Source of the DNA: Streptomyces actinomycinicus
GTDB taxonomy: Bacteria; Actinomycetota; Actinomycetes; Streptomycetales; Streptomycetaceae
Reading direction: 5' to 3'
DNA length: 64,000 bases
NCBI RefSeq assembly: GCF_016741775.1
Contig: NZ_JAERRK010000023.1
Location: forward strand, 1-64,000
Shown here: positions 44,024 to 53,023 of the stretch, piece by piece
Numbering within the stretch: the first letter of the stretch is position 1
Layout: every line of letters begins with the position of its first letter
The notes under the pieces: generated by a model
Seen by the model: only the letters and a program-made list of their open reading frames with translations
Database searches by the model: none
Told to the model about the DNA's origin: nothing
Made by a program: the position numbers and the translations under genes

Positions 44024-45019
44024 GTGGTTGTCCTGGCAGAACTGGCGTTCTCAGCGGGCGATCTGGCACAAGTGCGGTTCGCCGTCTCACCCATGTGGGA
44101 GGTCGCGCCCAGCTTCCGGCTGCTGAGGTCTGCCACCGCGCATCCGGTCCACCGCCCCTGGACCGACCAGGTACGCCCACGCATGATGGCCGCCGGGCTG
44201 GACCGGGGCTGGCTCTCTGAGCTGATCCCGCCCACCGGCTACGTGCCCGACTTCCTCAACCCGGCCCCCGCCGGACCAGCCCCCACCCCGGCGGCAGAGC
44301 GGGATGCGATCCTCCTCTCACCCGCCGATCGGGTGCGCCAGGACCTCGACCACCTGGCCCGCCACCAGGGAAACCTCGGACCCCGGCTGCGAGCCCTGCA
44401 CAACCACCCGCAGGACCTCCTGGCCAAAGTGACAGAAGAAATCGAAACGTACTGGGAACTGGCACTCGCCCCCTACTGGGCACGCATCCAGGCAGTGTTG
44501 GACACAGACATCCTCTACCGCGCCCGCCTGGCCGCCGAGCACGGCACGGGCCACCTCCTCAACGACCTGCACCCGTCCCTCAACTGGGCCGACAACACGC
44601 TGCGGATAGCCCGCCGTAAGCAGCCGATGACCCGCACAACGGCAGGCACGGGACTACTCCTGATCCCCTCGGCCTTCACCGGACCGGGACTGCGCACCCG
44701 AACAACGCTGCCGGATCCACCCCAACTCGCCTACCCGGCACGCGGCGTCGGCTCCCTGTGGACGGCACGGCCCGCTACACGAGTCGACACCCTCTCCGCC
44801 GTACTGGGCCGCTCACGAACCCTGCTCCTGACCGAGTTGGAGATCCCCGCCTCCACCACACAACTGGCCCACCGCACCGGGCTCTCCCCCGCCGGGGTAT
44901 CCCAATACCTCACCGCACTTCGCAAAGCAGGCCTGGTCAGCGCCCACCGCGCCGGCCGCTCCGTCCTCTACGCCCGCACCACCGCAGCCGAAACCCTCCT
45001 CCAAGCCGCCTCCACCTGA
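44024..45019 (+). CDS. DUF5937/ArsR-type winged-helix regulator
   Basis: 331 residues from GTG 44024. The first 230 residues are a DUF5937-like region (LAFSAGDLAQVRFAVSPMWE, then ETYWELALAPYWARIQAVLD, and LLLIPSAFTGPG). The C-terminus is an ArsR-type winged helix: VLGRSRTLLLTELEIPASTT, QLAHRTGLSPAGVSQYLTAL, RKAGLVSAHRAGRSVLYART. This arrangement, large N-terminal sensor and C-terminal HTH, is common in Streptomyces. There are no metal-binding cysteines, so the ligand is probably organic. The palindrome beside its start suggests autoregulation and control of the aldo/keto reductase. Confidence 0.87.
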   Translation: MVVLAELAFSAGDLAQVRFAVSPMWEVAPSFRLLRSATAHPVHRPWTDQVRPRMMAAGLDRGWLSELIPPTGYVPDFLNPAPAGPAPTPAAERDAILLSPADRVRQDLDHLARHQGNLGPRLRALHNHPQDLLAKVTEEIETYWELALAPYWARIQAVLDTDILYRARLAAEHGTGHLLNDLHPSLNWADNTLRIARRKQPMTRTTAGTGLLLIPSAFTGPGLRTRTTLPDPPQLAYPARGVGSLWTARPATRVDTLSAVLGRSRTLLLTELEIPASTTQLAHRTGLSPAGVSQYLTALRKAGLVSAHRAGRSVLYARTTAAETLLQAAST

Positions 45020-45049
45020 CCTCACGTCAGCCCCGAAGGACTTCCGGCG

Positions 45050-45550
45050 CCGACCGCCATGGATCCGTGCCCGCGGTTGAGATCCCCGGTGAGTCGATCG
45101 TGCGGCACACCCCAGAGGACCGGGACGCCGCGCAGCCGACGGCTGGTGGGTCTCACCCTCGTCCGGCCAAGCTGCCAGCACGTCGATGGTGGCTCGTACG
45201 ACCCGGCCCTGCTCGTCCTCGAAGACCTTGCGGTTCCGTGACGGACTCGGCGCCAGCGGCGCTCGCTCACTCGTAGTCCCCGACCGCGCCCGCGGAGCGC
45301 AGCGCCGCATTGCGTATGGCGTCGACGTGCCAGCGGACGAACCGGGAAGCGCTGTGGTCGGCATGCAGGGGGTCGTCAGCCCCCGTCGGACGCCGCCGTG
45401 CGCGAATACCTGTGGTCGGGCGCCCGCCAGTCCGGTGAGCAGGCCAGTCTCGGCAACGACCCGGCATCCGTAGGTGCCGCAGCAGTAGTGGGACGTCTGG
45501 CACACGTCCCCCGCCAAGAACTCGACGTGGTCGACCGCAGGGACGGTCAC
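45050..45550 (-). pseudogene. Decayed 4-hydroxyphenylpyruvate dioxygenase-like gene
   Basis: From ATG 45550 the minus strand opens with VDHVEFLAGDVCQTSHYCCG and TYGCRVVAETGLLTG, the N-terminal VOC domain of HPPD/hydroxymandelate synthase. Frames then change: one gives SASRFVRWHVDAIRNAALRS near 45300, another EDEQGRVVRATIDVLAAW near 45200, both fitting later parts of the same domain. The C-terminal metal-binding domain is missing. At least two frameshifts. Intact relatives act in tyrosine catabolism or in making hydroxyphenylglycine for glycopeptides. Confidence 0.5.
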
Positions 45551-45582
45551 GTTGGTCCTCCGTTGCCCCGCACGCCGGCGCT

Positions 45583-45666
45583 CATCCGGGCGACAAGTGG
45601 GTCAAGCACAGCGTCGCCCAGCTCAACTCCATCGAGTCCACCCTCGACCTCATCAACAACACCTGA
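45583..45666 (+). pseudogene. C-terminal scrap of an unidentified gene
   Basis: The plus strand reads HPGDKWVKHSVAQLNSIEST and then LDLINNT before TGA at 45664-45666. It is clearly protein-like but too short to assign. It lies between the dioxygenase debris and an IS5 remnant. Confidence 0.3.
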
Positions 45667-45723
45667 CCTGTGGCGGGACCGCCCCGCGGGCGGCCCTGCC
45701 ACACTCGTTCCAAGGCCGGCCGT

Positions 45724-46003
45724 CATGGGCTCTCGGCGCTGCCCCTCGGACACCACCAACGCCGAACGGGCTCTCCTCGGCGGGCTGCTGCCCACCCCGG
45801 CCGGCGAGACCAGCAAGGGCGGCCGGTCGGAGAAGCATCCCCGCCGCGAGGTCGTCGACGCGATCCGCTACGTCGTGGACACCGGATGCAAGTGGCGGGC
45901 CCTCCCTGGACTTCCAGCCCTTGCGCACGGTCTGGACGTTCATGGCCCGCTCGGGCCGCCGCCGGGATCATCGGCCTCTACGGCACCAGCCGCCGCGCGC
46001 TAA
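45724..46003 (+). pseudogene. IS5-family transposase N-terminal remnant
   Basis: The plus strand reads SRRCPSDTTNAERALLGGLL, RSEKHPRREVVDAIRYVVDT and GCKWRALP, the conserved start of actinobacterial IS5 transposases. The reading then shifts near 45905 to a frame giving PLRTVWTFMAR, the usual 'F-P-P-W-x-T-V-Y-x-x-F' continuation. The catalytic domain is gone. It lies directly upstream of the NACHT gene. Confidence 0.7.
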
Positions 46004-46054
46004 CTAGGCTACTAGCAGAAGACGTTGGGTGTTCGCTGGTTGACGGGGCGGTCG

Positions 46055-48181
46055 ATGAGGGGCAGGCGTTGCCAGGCGCGCGGATTCGGAGTGGCCACGG
46101 CGCTGATGCTGAGTGTGGCCGTCGTCGTCGCACTGGGGTCGATACCAGGGGCGGGCACAGGGGATGTCGATCCGGCCGGGCTGACGGTGGGCCTGATGTC
46201 CCTGGCCGCCGCATTGTGGTCGGGCTGGATGGCCCTGCAGGCGCTGCGCTGGCAGGAGACCGATCTCGCGGAGAACGCCGACCGACTGGCGGTGGAGGTG
46301 CTGAACGCGGAAAGCGCTTCGTGGCTGCAGTTGCTGGGCGCGCACGACCGGACCATCAACGTCCCCTTCGTCCACCACGCAGCCCCCGCGCACGAGGCGT
46401 CCGGTGCTGCCCCTCAGGGGACACTCAACGACATTGCAGACTACTACCGACGGCTGGAACCGGGCCGACTGGTTATCACGGGCGCCCCGGGCGCCGGTAA
46501 AACCGTTCTGGCCCTGCAGCTCATGCTCGTCCTCCATCAGCGCCGTTCGCCGGGCGATGCAGTCCCCGTACGGCTGTCGCTGTCGACCTTCGACACCGAC
46601 CGTGCCCTGGAGGAGTGGATCGCCCGCCACTTGATGACCACGTACGGCGTGTCCGAGAAGGCGGCCCACGCCTTGGTGAAGGACCGGAGAGTGCTGCCGG
46701 TCCTCGACGGCTTGGACGAGATGGACACCACGCCCCAGCCCGGCTACACCTCCCGTGCGGCTCAGGCGCTGCGGGCCCTGAACGCCTACCAGCGGGGCAC
46801 GGCCAAGGGCCAGTTGGTCCTGACCTGCCGCAGCAGAGCGTATGAAGCCCTTCTCGCGGTGCGCGAGTGGGCGCATGACGCAGCGTGTATCGAGCTCGTC
46901 CCGCTGGACGCCGCGACCGCGTGGGACTTCCTGACCGACCGCGTCGGCGATGCCGACCGCTGGCGGAACGTCCTGGACGCCCTGGCCTCCAGCCCGGCCA
47001 GCCCCCTGGCCACCGGCCTGTCCACGCCCTGGCGCCTGACCCTGGCCGCTACGGTCTATGAACAGCGAGCCCCCCGCAGTGGCATATACCCGCGCCACCC
47101 GGACGACCTACTCGCCCCAGCCCTGAATACACCCGAAGCGGTGGGCGAGCACCTCCTGCACTTGCTCATTCCCGCAGCCACCGAGGTCAGCGCAGCGCAC
47201 CGCAACCATGCTCCCTACGACCCGGAGCGTGTCCGCGCCTGGCTGACGGTTCTGGCCCGCTACCTCGACCGGAACGTCATCCCCGGTCGGCCCCCCGGCG
47301 AGACGCCGCTGCCGAACACCGATATCGTGCTCGCCGAACTGTGGCCCTTGGCTGGCTACCGTCGGATACGCGCCGTCGTCACCGCCGTCGCCACGGCCAT
47401 TGCCCTGGCCGTGACTGCGGTGGGGTGGTTCTGGAACCCAGATTTTCCGCCAGCCCTGGCGGTCTTGGTCGGATCGGTCATGCTCGGGCTGAGGGCTTGG
47501 GTGAGGCCGGACGGGGCGAAGAGATGGTCCCCGATGAGCAGCTCTCGCTTCAGTGGCGGCACTCACCGAATGACCAAGGGCGCTGCGGTCGACTTCGCTG
47601 TCGTGTTCGTAGGGGCCTTCTCGTTCGGGTTTGTGGTTCTCGGACTCTATGGATGGCTCATAGCCGGCCTCCACGCACAATTCGCAGCCGACTTCGAAAT
47701 CAGGCTGGTGCACGGGCTCGGACTGGGGACCCTGTTCGGTCTCTACCTCGGGGCGATCAGCTTTCAGGAGGGCCACGGGCACGAACGCAAATTCACGGTC
47801 CCGGTCCTGGTTGGGCTCACTGTCGGGTCGCTCATCTTCTTGAGCGTGCTCGGCGGGGCGTTCGACTTCGACCACCTGCCCACGACGGGACTCATGGACG
47901 GGCTCACGCACGGGCTGGAGTCCGGACTCAAGATCGGGCTCTGGGCCGGACTCGGATGCGGAGCCGTACTGGCGTTCTACAGCGGTGAGGCCGGGTGGTG
48001 GTACCTCGCCCTGCTGTTGTCCACCCGGCGCGGCTCAGGACGATGGTTGCCTCTGCGGCTGGGCCGTTTCCTGGACTGGTGCACCCGAACCGGGCTGCTA
48101 CGAAGGGCCGGGGTGGCTTACCAGTTCCGTCACCTCGAGCTGCAGGACTTCCTTGCCCGCAGGGACGACACCCTGCCCTAG
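46055..48181 (+). CDS. Membrane-anchored NACHT-domain NTPase
   Basis: 708 residues from ATG 46055; the frame is open a little further upstream from a TTG. Two N-terminal transmembrane helices (about 12-31 and 43-62) precede a NACHT-type STAND NTPase. Walker A is GAPGAGKT (143-150) and the extended Walker B is VLPVLDGLDEMD (213-224) with the doubled acidic residues of NACHT. A sensor-like LVLTCRSRAYEAL follows, then a helical region (WRLTLAATVYEQ). About six more transmembrane helices follow (445-640), and the tail reads YQFRHLELQDFLARR. Such NTPases include bacterial immune proteins, but others have unknown roles. It stands alone between IS5 and gene debris. Confidence 0.85.
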   Translation: MRGRRCQARGFGVATALMLSVAVVVALGSIPGAGTGDVDPAGLTVGLMSLAAALWSGWMALQALRWQETDLAENADRLAVEVLNAESASWLQLLGAHDRTINVPFVHHAAPAHEASGAAPQGTLNDIADYYRRLEPGRLVITGAPGAGKTVLALQLMLVLHQRRSPGDAVPVRLSLSTFDTDRALEEWIARHLMTTYGVSEKAAHALVKDRRVLPVLDGLDEMDTTPQPGYTSRAAQALRALNAYQRGTAKGQLVLTCRSRAYEALLAVREWAHDAACIELVPLDAATAWDFLTDRVGDADRWRNVLDALASSPASPLATGLSTPWRLTLAATVYEQRAPRSGIYPRHPDDLLAPALNTPEAVGEHLLHLLIPAATEVSAAHRNHAPYDPERVRAWLTVLARYLDRNVIPGRPPGETPLPNTDIVLAELWPLAGYRRIRAVVTAVATAIALAVTAVGWFWNPDFPPALAVLVGSVMLGLRAWVRPDGAKRWSPMSSSRFSGGTHRMTKGAAVDFAVVFVGAFSFGFVVLGLYGWLIAGLHAQFAADFEIRLVHGLGLGTLFGLYLGAISFQEGHGHERKFTVPVLVGLTVGSLIFLSVLGGAFDFDHLPTTGLMDGLTHGLESGLKIGLWAGLGCGAVLAFYSGEAGWWYLALLLSTRRGSGRWLPLRLGRFLDWCTRTGLLRRAGVAYQFRHLELQDFLARRDDTLP

Positions 48182-48234
48182 CCTGGAGGCCACAGCGTCG
48201 GCCGTACTGCCGCGGCGCCGGCCACGATTCTGCC

Positions 48235-48468
48235 CCTGCGCCTCCTGCTCAATTACCTGACCCGCTCATCGGCCGCAGAGCTGGCCGGCCAGGGCATCCG
48301 CGTCAATGCGGTCGCTCCCGGACCCACGGAGACCCGATCCTCTCGGCCGGGCTGCCGCTCGCCAGGCCAGCCGCATCGAGGTCACGCTCGTCGAGCAGGC
48401 CCCGTTGATCACCGAAACCGGCTGGGCGATCAGCCTGAGCGGCCGGCATCTCGAAGCACTGCGGTAAC
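48235..48468 (+). pseudogene. Joined fragments of an SDR and an FAD monooxygenase
   Basis: The first part reads LNYLTRSSAAELAGQGIRVN and AVAPGPTET, the alpha-6/beta-6 region of classical short-chain dehydrogenases just after the catalytic Lys. From about 48358 a different frame reads ASRIEVTLVEQAPLITETGW and AISLSGRHLEALR before TAA near 48466. That matches the N-terminal FAD region ('V-T-V-V-E-R-A-P') of flavin monooxygenases without its glycine motif. The two pieces come from unrelated genes, so this is a recombination scar. Confidence 0.45.
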
Positions 48469-48659
48469 TGGGAACCCGGGAGCCTGACCGCCGATCCCCC
48501 CGCCCGAACCATCGGGCAGCTTGGCCGCTCGCTCGAATCACGCCGCCTACTGTGCAGCCCATGCACGCAGGCGAAACAGGCGACTCGCAGCAAGTGCTGG
48601 CGCGGCCGGGGCTCCCAGCGCCGGGTGATGGACATGCTCGCTGAACGGATCGCGGGGAG

Positions 48660-48869
48660 CTATGGCTGAGAAGCTCTCGTGTATTTGAGGGTGAGGGACA
48701 GTCCCACCCATAGTACGAAAGAGATGACGACAAGGATCCATCCTGCGGAATTGCCCATGATTCCCAGCGCTACTCCGGCAATGACGAGGACCGCAAACGC
48801 GATAGAGGCCAACGTGTAATACATGCGGCTCCGCGCCCGCTGATTCGCCGATGGGCCAAGACCTGCCAT
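48660..48869 (-). CDS. Small two-helix membrane protein, candidate RHS immunity protein
   Basis: 69 residues from ATG 48869. A short basic start is followed by two transmembrane helices, YTLASIAFAVLVIAGVALGI and SAGWILVVISFVLWVGLSLT, and a short basic tail (LKYTRASQP). It lies 66 bases after the RHS stop on the same strand, where polymorphic-toxin loci keep the immunity gene. Its ribosome site (GGGAAAGAGG) lies inside an 11-bp hairpin. No family is recognised, and the immunity role is inferred from position and size only. Confidence 0.6.
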   Translation of the reverse strand: MAGLGPSANQRARSRMYYTLASIAFAVLVIAGVALGIMGNSAGWILVVISFVLWVGLSLTLKYTRASQP

Positions 48870-48875
48870 GAATGA

Positions 48876-48898
48876 ACCTCTTTCCCCGGGAAAGAGGT
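48876..48898 (-). promoter_or_regulatory. Hairpin that hides the ribosome site of the small membrane protein
   Basis: ACCTCTTTCCC and GGGAAAGAGGT pair perfectly (11 bp) around one central base. On the minus-strand message the 3' arm is the ribosome site, seven bases before the ATG. It would lower translation unless the stem is opened. Confidence 0.6.
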
Positions 48899-48920
48899 GG
48901 GCAGCGAAAACGCTGCCCAC
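48897..48920 (-). terminator. Perfect 10-bp hairpin after the RHS gene
   Basis: GTGGGCAGCG and CGCTGCCCAC flank an AAAA loop. It lies 15 bases past the RHS stop and overlaps the next hairpin by two bases, so it may attenuate read-through into the downstream gene or compete with the ribosome-site hairpin. Confidence 0.55.
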
Positions 48921-48935
48921 CTACACGTGCTTGCA

Positions 48936-51900
48936 CTAACCACCGATCAGGTTCGAGACTCCCGTGCTGGCTCCCCAGGCGGCCGCATAGCACAGGGGCT
49001 GACCAGCCGCCTCGGACGCTCCCAGTGTGGGCACCGCTCCCGCTGCTGCCACGGCTTCACATCCGAAACCAACGGCCGCGCCGGCTGCGAATCCGGCCAC
49101 GTCTCCCCACAGCGCCTTGGTGTCGCCCTGTGCGAGGTGGTAGCCGGCCTGCATGACGTCCCCTATGGGACCGAGCCAGTCCACGGCCGCAAGGCCGCTT
49201 GGGTCGATGCGGTTGACGGGGTCGCCCTCGGCGTACAAGTAGGGGTTCCGTTCCCGGCCGGAGGGGTCGGGCTGGGTGAAGCGGCCGATGTTGGCGTCGT
49301 AGTAGCGGGCCTTCAGGTGGTACAGGCCCGTGGGGTCCTGATAGTTGCCGGCGAACCGGTACGGCTGATCGACCGGTTCGGAGGACTGGGCCAGGATGCG
49401 GACACCTCGGGGGCTATAGGTGTAGGAGTCCACCTTGTTGCCGTCAACATCCGCGAGACCGACCACCGAGCCGAGCGCGTCGGTGAGGTAGTAGTACGTC
49501 TTGCCCCCGGTCGTCATGGAATTCAGAGTGCCCCCGGGTTCCCGGTTGAAGCCCATGTCGAGACCGGCCGTCGTCTTCGCAGACAAGCCGAGAGGACCGT
49601 TGTGGAAGTACGTATCGCCTAGCTTGATGCGTTCGCTCTGGTCGGTCGAGCCGTACTGCCCCGCGTAGGCTTTGCCTCCGGCGGTGATCGAGGTCAGCTG
49701 GGAGTGGTCGGTGTAGGTCTCGCCGGTACGTGCGTAGTCGTCGGTGGAGGCGCCGGCGGTCTCGTTGCCGATCCGGTCGTAGGACCAGGCGCCGCTGGTG
49801 CTGGACTTGGCCGTCAGCTCCTGGGCGTCGTTGTAGGTGTAGGTGGTCCCTCGCGGGCAGCCCGGGTCGGTGCCCTGGGAGGTGAGGTTGCCGGCCAGGT
49901 CGTAGCAGTACTGCCAGGAGTCGGTGATACTGCCCGCCTTCTCCTCCTTGGCGTAGGAGAAGCGGCCAGCCCCGTCGTAGGAGTACGTCCGCTTCGTTGC
50001 CCGGACGTTGTCCGTGGAGGTGCGGATCTTGCTGCCGTCAGTCGTGCCGTCGGGCCCGTAGTCGTAGGTGTAGCCGAGGTCGACCAGGGTGCCCTGGGCG
50101 GAGGTGACCTTGATGGACTTGGGGCGGCTCGAGTTGTCGACGCCGACCTTCTGGACCGTGCCGCCGGGATAGGTGGTCGTGGTGCGGACGTCGTTCTTGT
50201 TGTACTCGTACGTCGTCACGCGGCCCTGAGAGTCTTTGAGTTCCTTGAGTTTGTCGACCTCGTTCCACTGGTAGTCGACCTTGCCGGCCGGGTCCTGGTA
50301 GTAGTCGACGTTGCCGGCCGGGGTGTAGGCCAGCAGGGTCTGCGAACCGTCCTGGAGATGCCGGACCGTCTCGCGCTGGAGCGGATCGAAGTCGTACTTC
50401 ACCGTCCCGGTGCCGTCCGAGCGCTGGACGAGGTTGCCGTCGCCGTCGTAGAAGTACTCGACCTTCACCGTGCTCGGCGAGGTGACGGTACGGATGCGGT
50501 CCAGGTTGTCGTAGGTGTAGGAGACGGTCACTCCGCGGGCGTCGGTGACGGACTTGGGGCGGCCGAGGTCGTCGTAGGTGTACGTCGTCCTGTCCAGCGG
50601 CGCCGGGGGCGTGACCTTGTCCAGATTGCCCTTGGTGTCGTAGTGGAAGTCGGTGGTGACCGTCTTCGAGGCGGTCATCTTCGTCTTCGCCTTGCAGCGC
50701 TGGCCCTCGAAGCCCCCGCAGGTGGGTGTGGCGGGGTTGTAGTCGTAGGAGACGTTCCCACCGCCGGTGCCCGTCTGTGCGACGGAGATGGTGTTGCCGG
50801 CCGTGTCGTACGTGAAGGCTGTCTTCTCGCCGTCGGCGTCGGTGGAGTCCGTCGGTACGTCGCCGCCGGCCACCGTCTGCCAGTGGTTCACGGTCTTCCC
50901 GCCGGTCGGCATGGTGACGGTTTCCAGGTTGTTGCGGTCGTTGAAGCCGTAGTCGGTGACGTTGCCCGGGGCGGTGCCCGAGCCCATCGCGTCGGTGGCG
51001 GTGTCGATGTTGTGGTTGGCGTCGAACTTCGTCGACCGGTGGTGCTGCAGGGCGTCGGTCACGTCGGTGACCTGGCCGTCACTGTCGTGCTCGTACTTGG
51101 TGGCGTGCAACTCCGGGTCCTTGGCCGTGGTGGTGCCGGCCGCGGTCGGGGAGGCGGCGCTGTAGGCGTAGGTCCAGGTGGGCCCGGTGTCGGCGGTGCC
51201 GTTGAAGTCGGTGGCGCGCAGCATCGAGGTGACGCGGTTGATGTCGTCGTAGGTGAAGACCGTCACGCGGCCCTCGGCGGTCATGATCCTTGTCACTCGG
51301 CCGGAGGTGTCGTAGCCGAAGGTGACCGTCTTGCCCTCGGTGTCGGTGGTGGTGGCCAGGTTGCCGTTCGAGTCCAGATCGTAGACGGCGGTGCGGCCGG
51401 TGTTGTCCTTGGCCTGCCACTGCGAGGGGTAGGTCTTGTACAGGTCGATCCAGCGGCCGGAGCGGGTCTCGGTGAGCTTGAAGCCCTTGTTCTCGCCGTT
51501 CTCGTCGTGCTGGGTGACGGTGATCGTGCCGTGGTTGCGGTCGGTGACCTTGGTCAGGCAGCCGTTGGCGTTGTAGGTCTCCTTCGACCCTGACTTCCAC
51601 TTGGTCAGCGTGTAGGTGCCGTCGGCATTCTTCTTCAGGTCCTCGGAATAGCCCTTCGGGGTGGTGAAGGAGCCGTCGCTGTTCTTCTTGAAGCGGACCG
51701 TCGCACCCGAGGCGTCGTAGAAGATCACCTCGGTACTGGAGACGGACAGGTAGCGCTCGTACTGCTGCCACCAGCGTTGGGACACCCGGCCCCACGGGGC
51801 GTCCAGCGAGTTGTACGTCCGCGCCAGTCGCAGGCGCTGCCCGGCACCGGCGATGTCGAAGTCCGTCGCCGTCAGCATCAGGTTGCCGGTCGAGTAGTCG

Positions 51901-52343
51901 ATCCTCGCCGTCAACGCGTCCGTGATCGCGAAGCTCGTGTAGCGGTGCCAGGGCACATCACCCTGCCCCTCGGGCACCAGGTTCAGCACCGACGCGCTCG
52001 CCGCGGTGCCGGCCGGCTTCGACTGCTTGCCGGCCGCGGCGGACGCGGCGTTCTTGGCGTGCGCCCGTTGCTCGCGCAGCCATGGCAGGTACACCTCGTC
52101 CGTCGGGTTCGTCGACGGCTGCGACTTCACCGGGCGGTTCGCGCCGGCCTTCACCGTAGGCATCGCGAAGCGCGGGCTGCCCTTGCCCCACGCGGATACC
52201 GGCTTCGGCGCCGCGAAAGCGGGCTGGGCTGCGGGCAGGGCCGCCGCTGTCAGAACCGCGGAGGCCAGAACAGCCAGCGCCGACAGGTGAATCGATCTCT
52301 TGCGGGCACGCCGAGAGGGCGTGCCGGAAACACGCGAGTGCAT
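48936..52343 (-). CDS. Secreted RHS/YD-repeat protein, candidate polymorphic toxin
   Basis: 1135 residues from ATG 52343, chosen because GGGGGA lies seven bases upstream. A long signal peptide (KRSIHLSALAVLASAVLTAA, then QPAFAAP) sends it out. A DUF6531-type start (LRLARTYNSLDAPWGRVSQR) is followed by about twenty YD repeats such as YDSNGNLATTTDTEG-like blocks. The RHS-associated core is near the end (RFAGNYQDPTGLYHLKARYY, then NPYLYAEGDPVNRIDPSGL). After the core come only 84 residues, glycine- and alanine-rich, with two cysteines and hydrophobic patches (GFAAGAAVGFGCEAVAAAGA). This tip is the usual toxin position. It resembles no nuclease I know and could be pore-forming, or a remnant. Confidence 0.88.
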   Translation of the reverse strand: MHSRVSGTPSRRARKRSIHLSALAVLASAVLTAAALPAAQPAFAAPKPVSAWGKGSPRFAMPTVKAGANRPVKSQPSTNPTDEVYLPWLREQRAHAKNAASAAAGKQSKPAGTAASASVLNLVPEGQGDVPWHRYTSFAITDALTARIDYSTGNLMLTATDFDIAGAGQRLRLARTYNSLDAPWGRVSQRWWQQYERYLSVSSTEVIFYDASGATVRFKKNSDGSFTTPKGYSEDLKKNADGTYTLTKWKSGSKETYNANGCLTKVTDRNHGTITVTQHDENGENKGFKLTETRSGRWIDLYKTYPSQWQAKDNTGRTAVYDLDSNGNLATTTDTEGKTVTFGYDTSGRVTRIMTAEGRVTVFTYDDINRVTSMLRATDFNGTADTGPTWTYAYSAASPTAAGTTTAKDPELHATKYEHDSDGQVTDVTDALQHHRSTKFDANHNIDTATDAMGSGTAPGNVTDYGFNDRNNLETVTMPTGGKTVNHWQTVAGGDVPTDSTDADGEKTAFTYDTAGNTISVAQTGTGGGNVSYDYNPATPTCGGFEGQRCKAKTKMTASKTVTTDFHYDTKGNLDKVTPPAPLDRTTYTYDDLGRPKSVTDARGVTVSYTYDNLDRIRTVTSPSTVKVEYFYDGDGNLVQRSDGTGTVKYDFDPLQRETVRHLQDGSQTLLAYTPAGNVDYYQDPAGKVDYQWNEVDKLKELKDSQGRVTTYEYNKNDVRTTTTYPGGTVQKVGVDNSSRPKSIKVTSAQGTLVDLGYTYDYGPDGTTDGSKIRTSTDNVRATKRTYSYDGAGRFSYAKEEKAGSITDSWQYCYDLAGNLTSQGTDPGCPRGTTYTYNDAQELTAKSSTSGAWSYDRIGNETAGASTDDYARTGETYTDHSQLTSITAGGKAYAGQYGSTDQSERIKLGDTYFHNGPLGLSAKTTAGLDMGFNREPGGTLNSMTTGGKTYYYLTDALGSVVGLADVDGNKVDSYTYSPRGVRILAQSSEPVDQPYRFAGNYQDPTGLYHLKARYYDANIGRFTQPDPSGRERNPYLYAEGDPVNRIDPSGLAAVDWLGPIGDVMQAGYHLAQGDTKALWGDVAGFAAGAAVGFGCEAVAAAGAVPTLGASEAAGQPLCYAAAWGASTGVSNLIGG

Positions 52344-52559
52344 GAGTGAATCCCCCATGAGACAACAAGAAGCCCGGCTACCGCGTTGGTCACCGAGCCC
52401 ACACAACCTGTCACACAGTTCGCACAAAATTGCGGACGTGCCCTCGAAGTCGCACCTCATGCGGGCCGGAATAGGCCCGTCCACATGAAGTGGACATAGC
52501 GGATATTCAGCCCACTAGTCAGCCGTAACGGCCGCCCACTTTGCGGATATTGGAACGCC

Positions 52560-52990
52560 TTGACGACGCAACTGGCTGGAAACAGCCACTCGCCAGCAGG
52601 CCGTCCATCCGCGGTCGACGCTCCCGACGCCGGCGCGGCGGCATCGGTGAGTGAACAGGTCGGCCAGAGCGTCCAGGTGGTGGCGGCGGAAGCGGGCGGT
52701 CGAGCGGAAGCCCGGTTCCTGATTGGCTGTCAGGAACCCGAACACGACATCGTCACGCACTTGCGCTCGATCGCCCGGGAGGAGCGGACGCCTGTGGTGT
52801 AGCCGTAGGCCGGCGGCAGCGCCACCAGCCGGGGGGCGTAGGGCGGTTAGCCGCGCTTCTTGGTGTAGCTCGGGAGAACCGGCCTCAGGTCCGGCGTCGC
52901 GTCGGCCAGGTCGGCGCGCACCAGGCGCAGCCGCGAGCGCGGCCCGACCACGGCGGACGTCGCCGCCACGGAGGAGGGCCCCGGGCACAC
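52560..52990 (-). pseudogene. IS1182-type transposase N-terminal remnant
   Basis: Read on the minus strand with frame changes: DLRPVLPSYTKKRG, then PPYAPRLVALPPAYGYTTGV, RSSRAIERKC, and then VVFGFLTANQEPGFRSTARF and RRHHLDALADLF. This is the conserved start of IS1182/DUF772 transposases. Two frameshifts and an internal stop are present, and the catalytic DDE part is missing. It lies upstream of the RHS gene. Confidence 0.6.
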
Positions 52991-53023
52991 CATGCTGACT
53001 TTTTGCTGACCTGAGGGAGCCTC

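Noticed and set aside
49704..51593. 629-codon plus frame rich in Val and Gly opposite the RHS gene
   Set aside because: Its valine/glycine runs are the complement of YD repeats; no start signal or domain.
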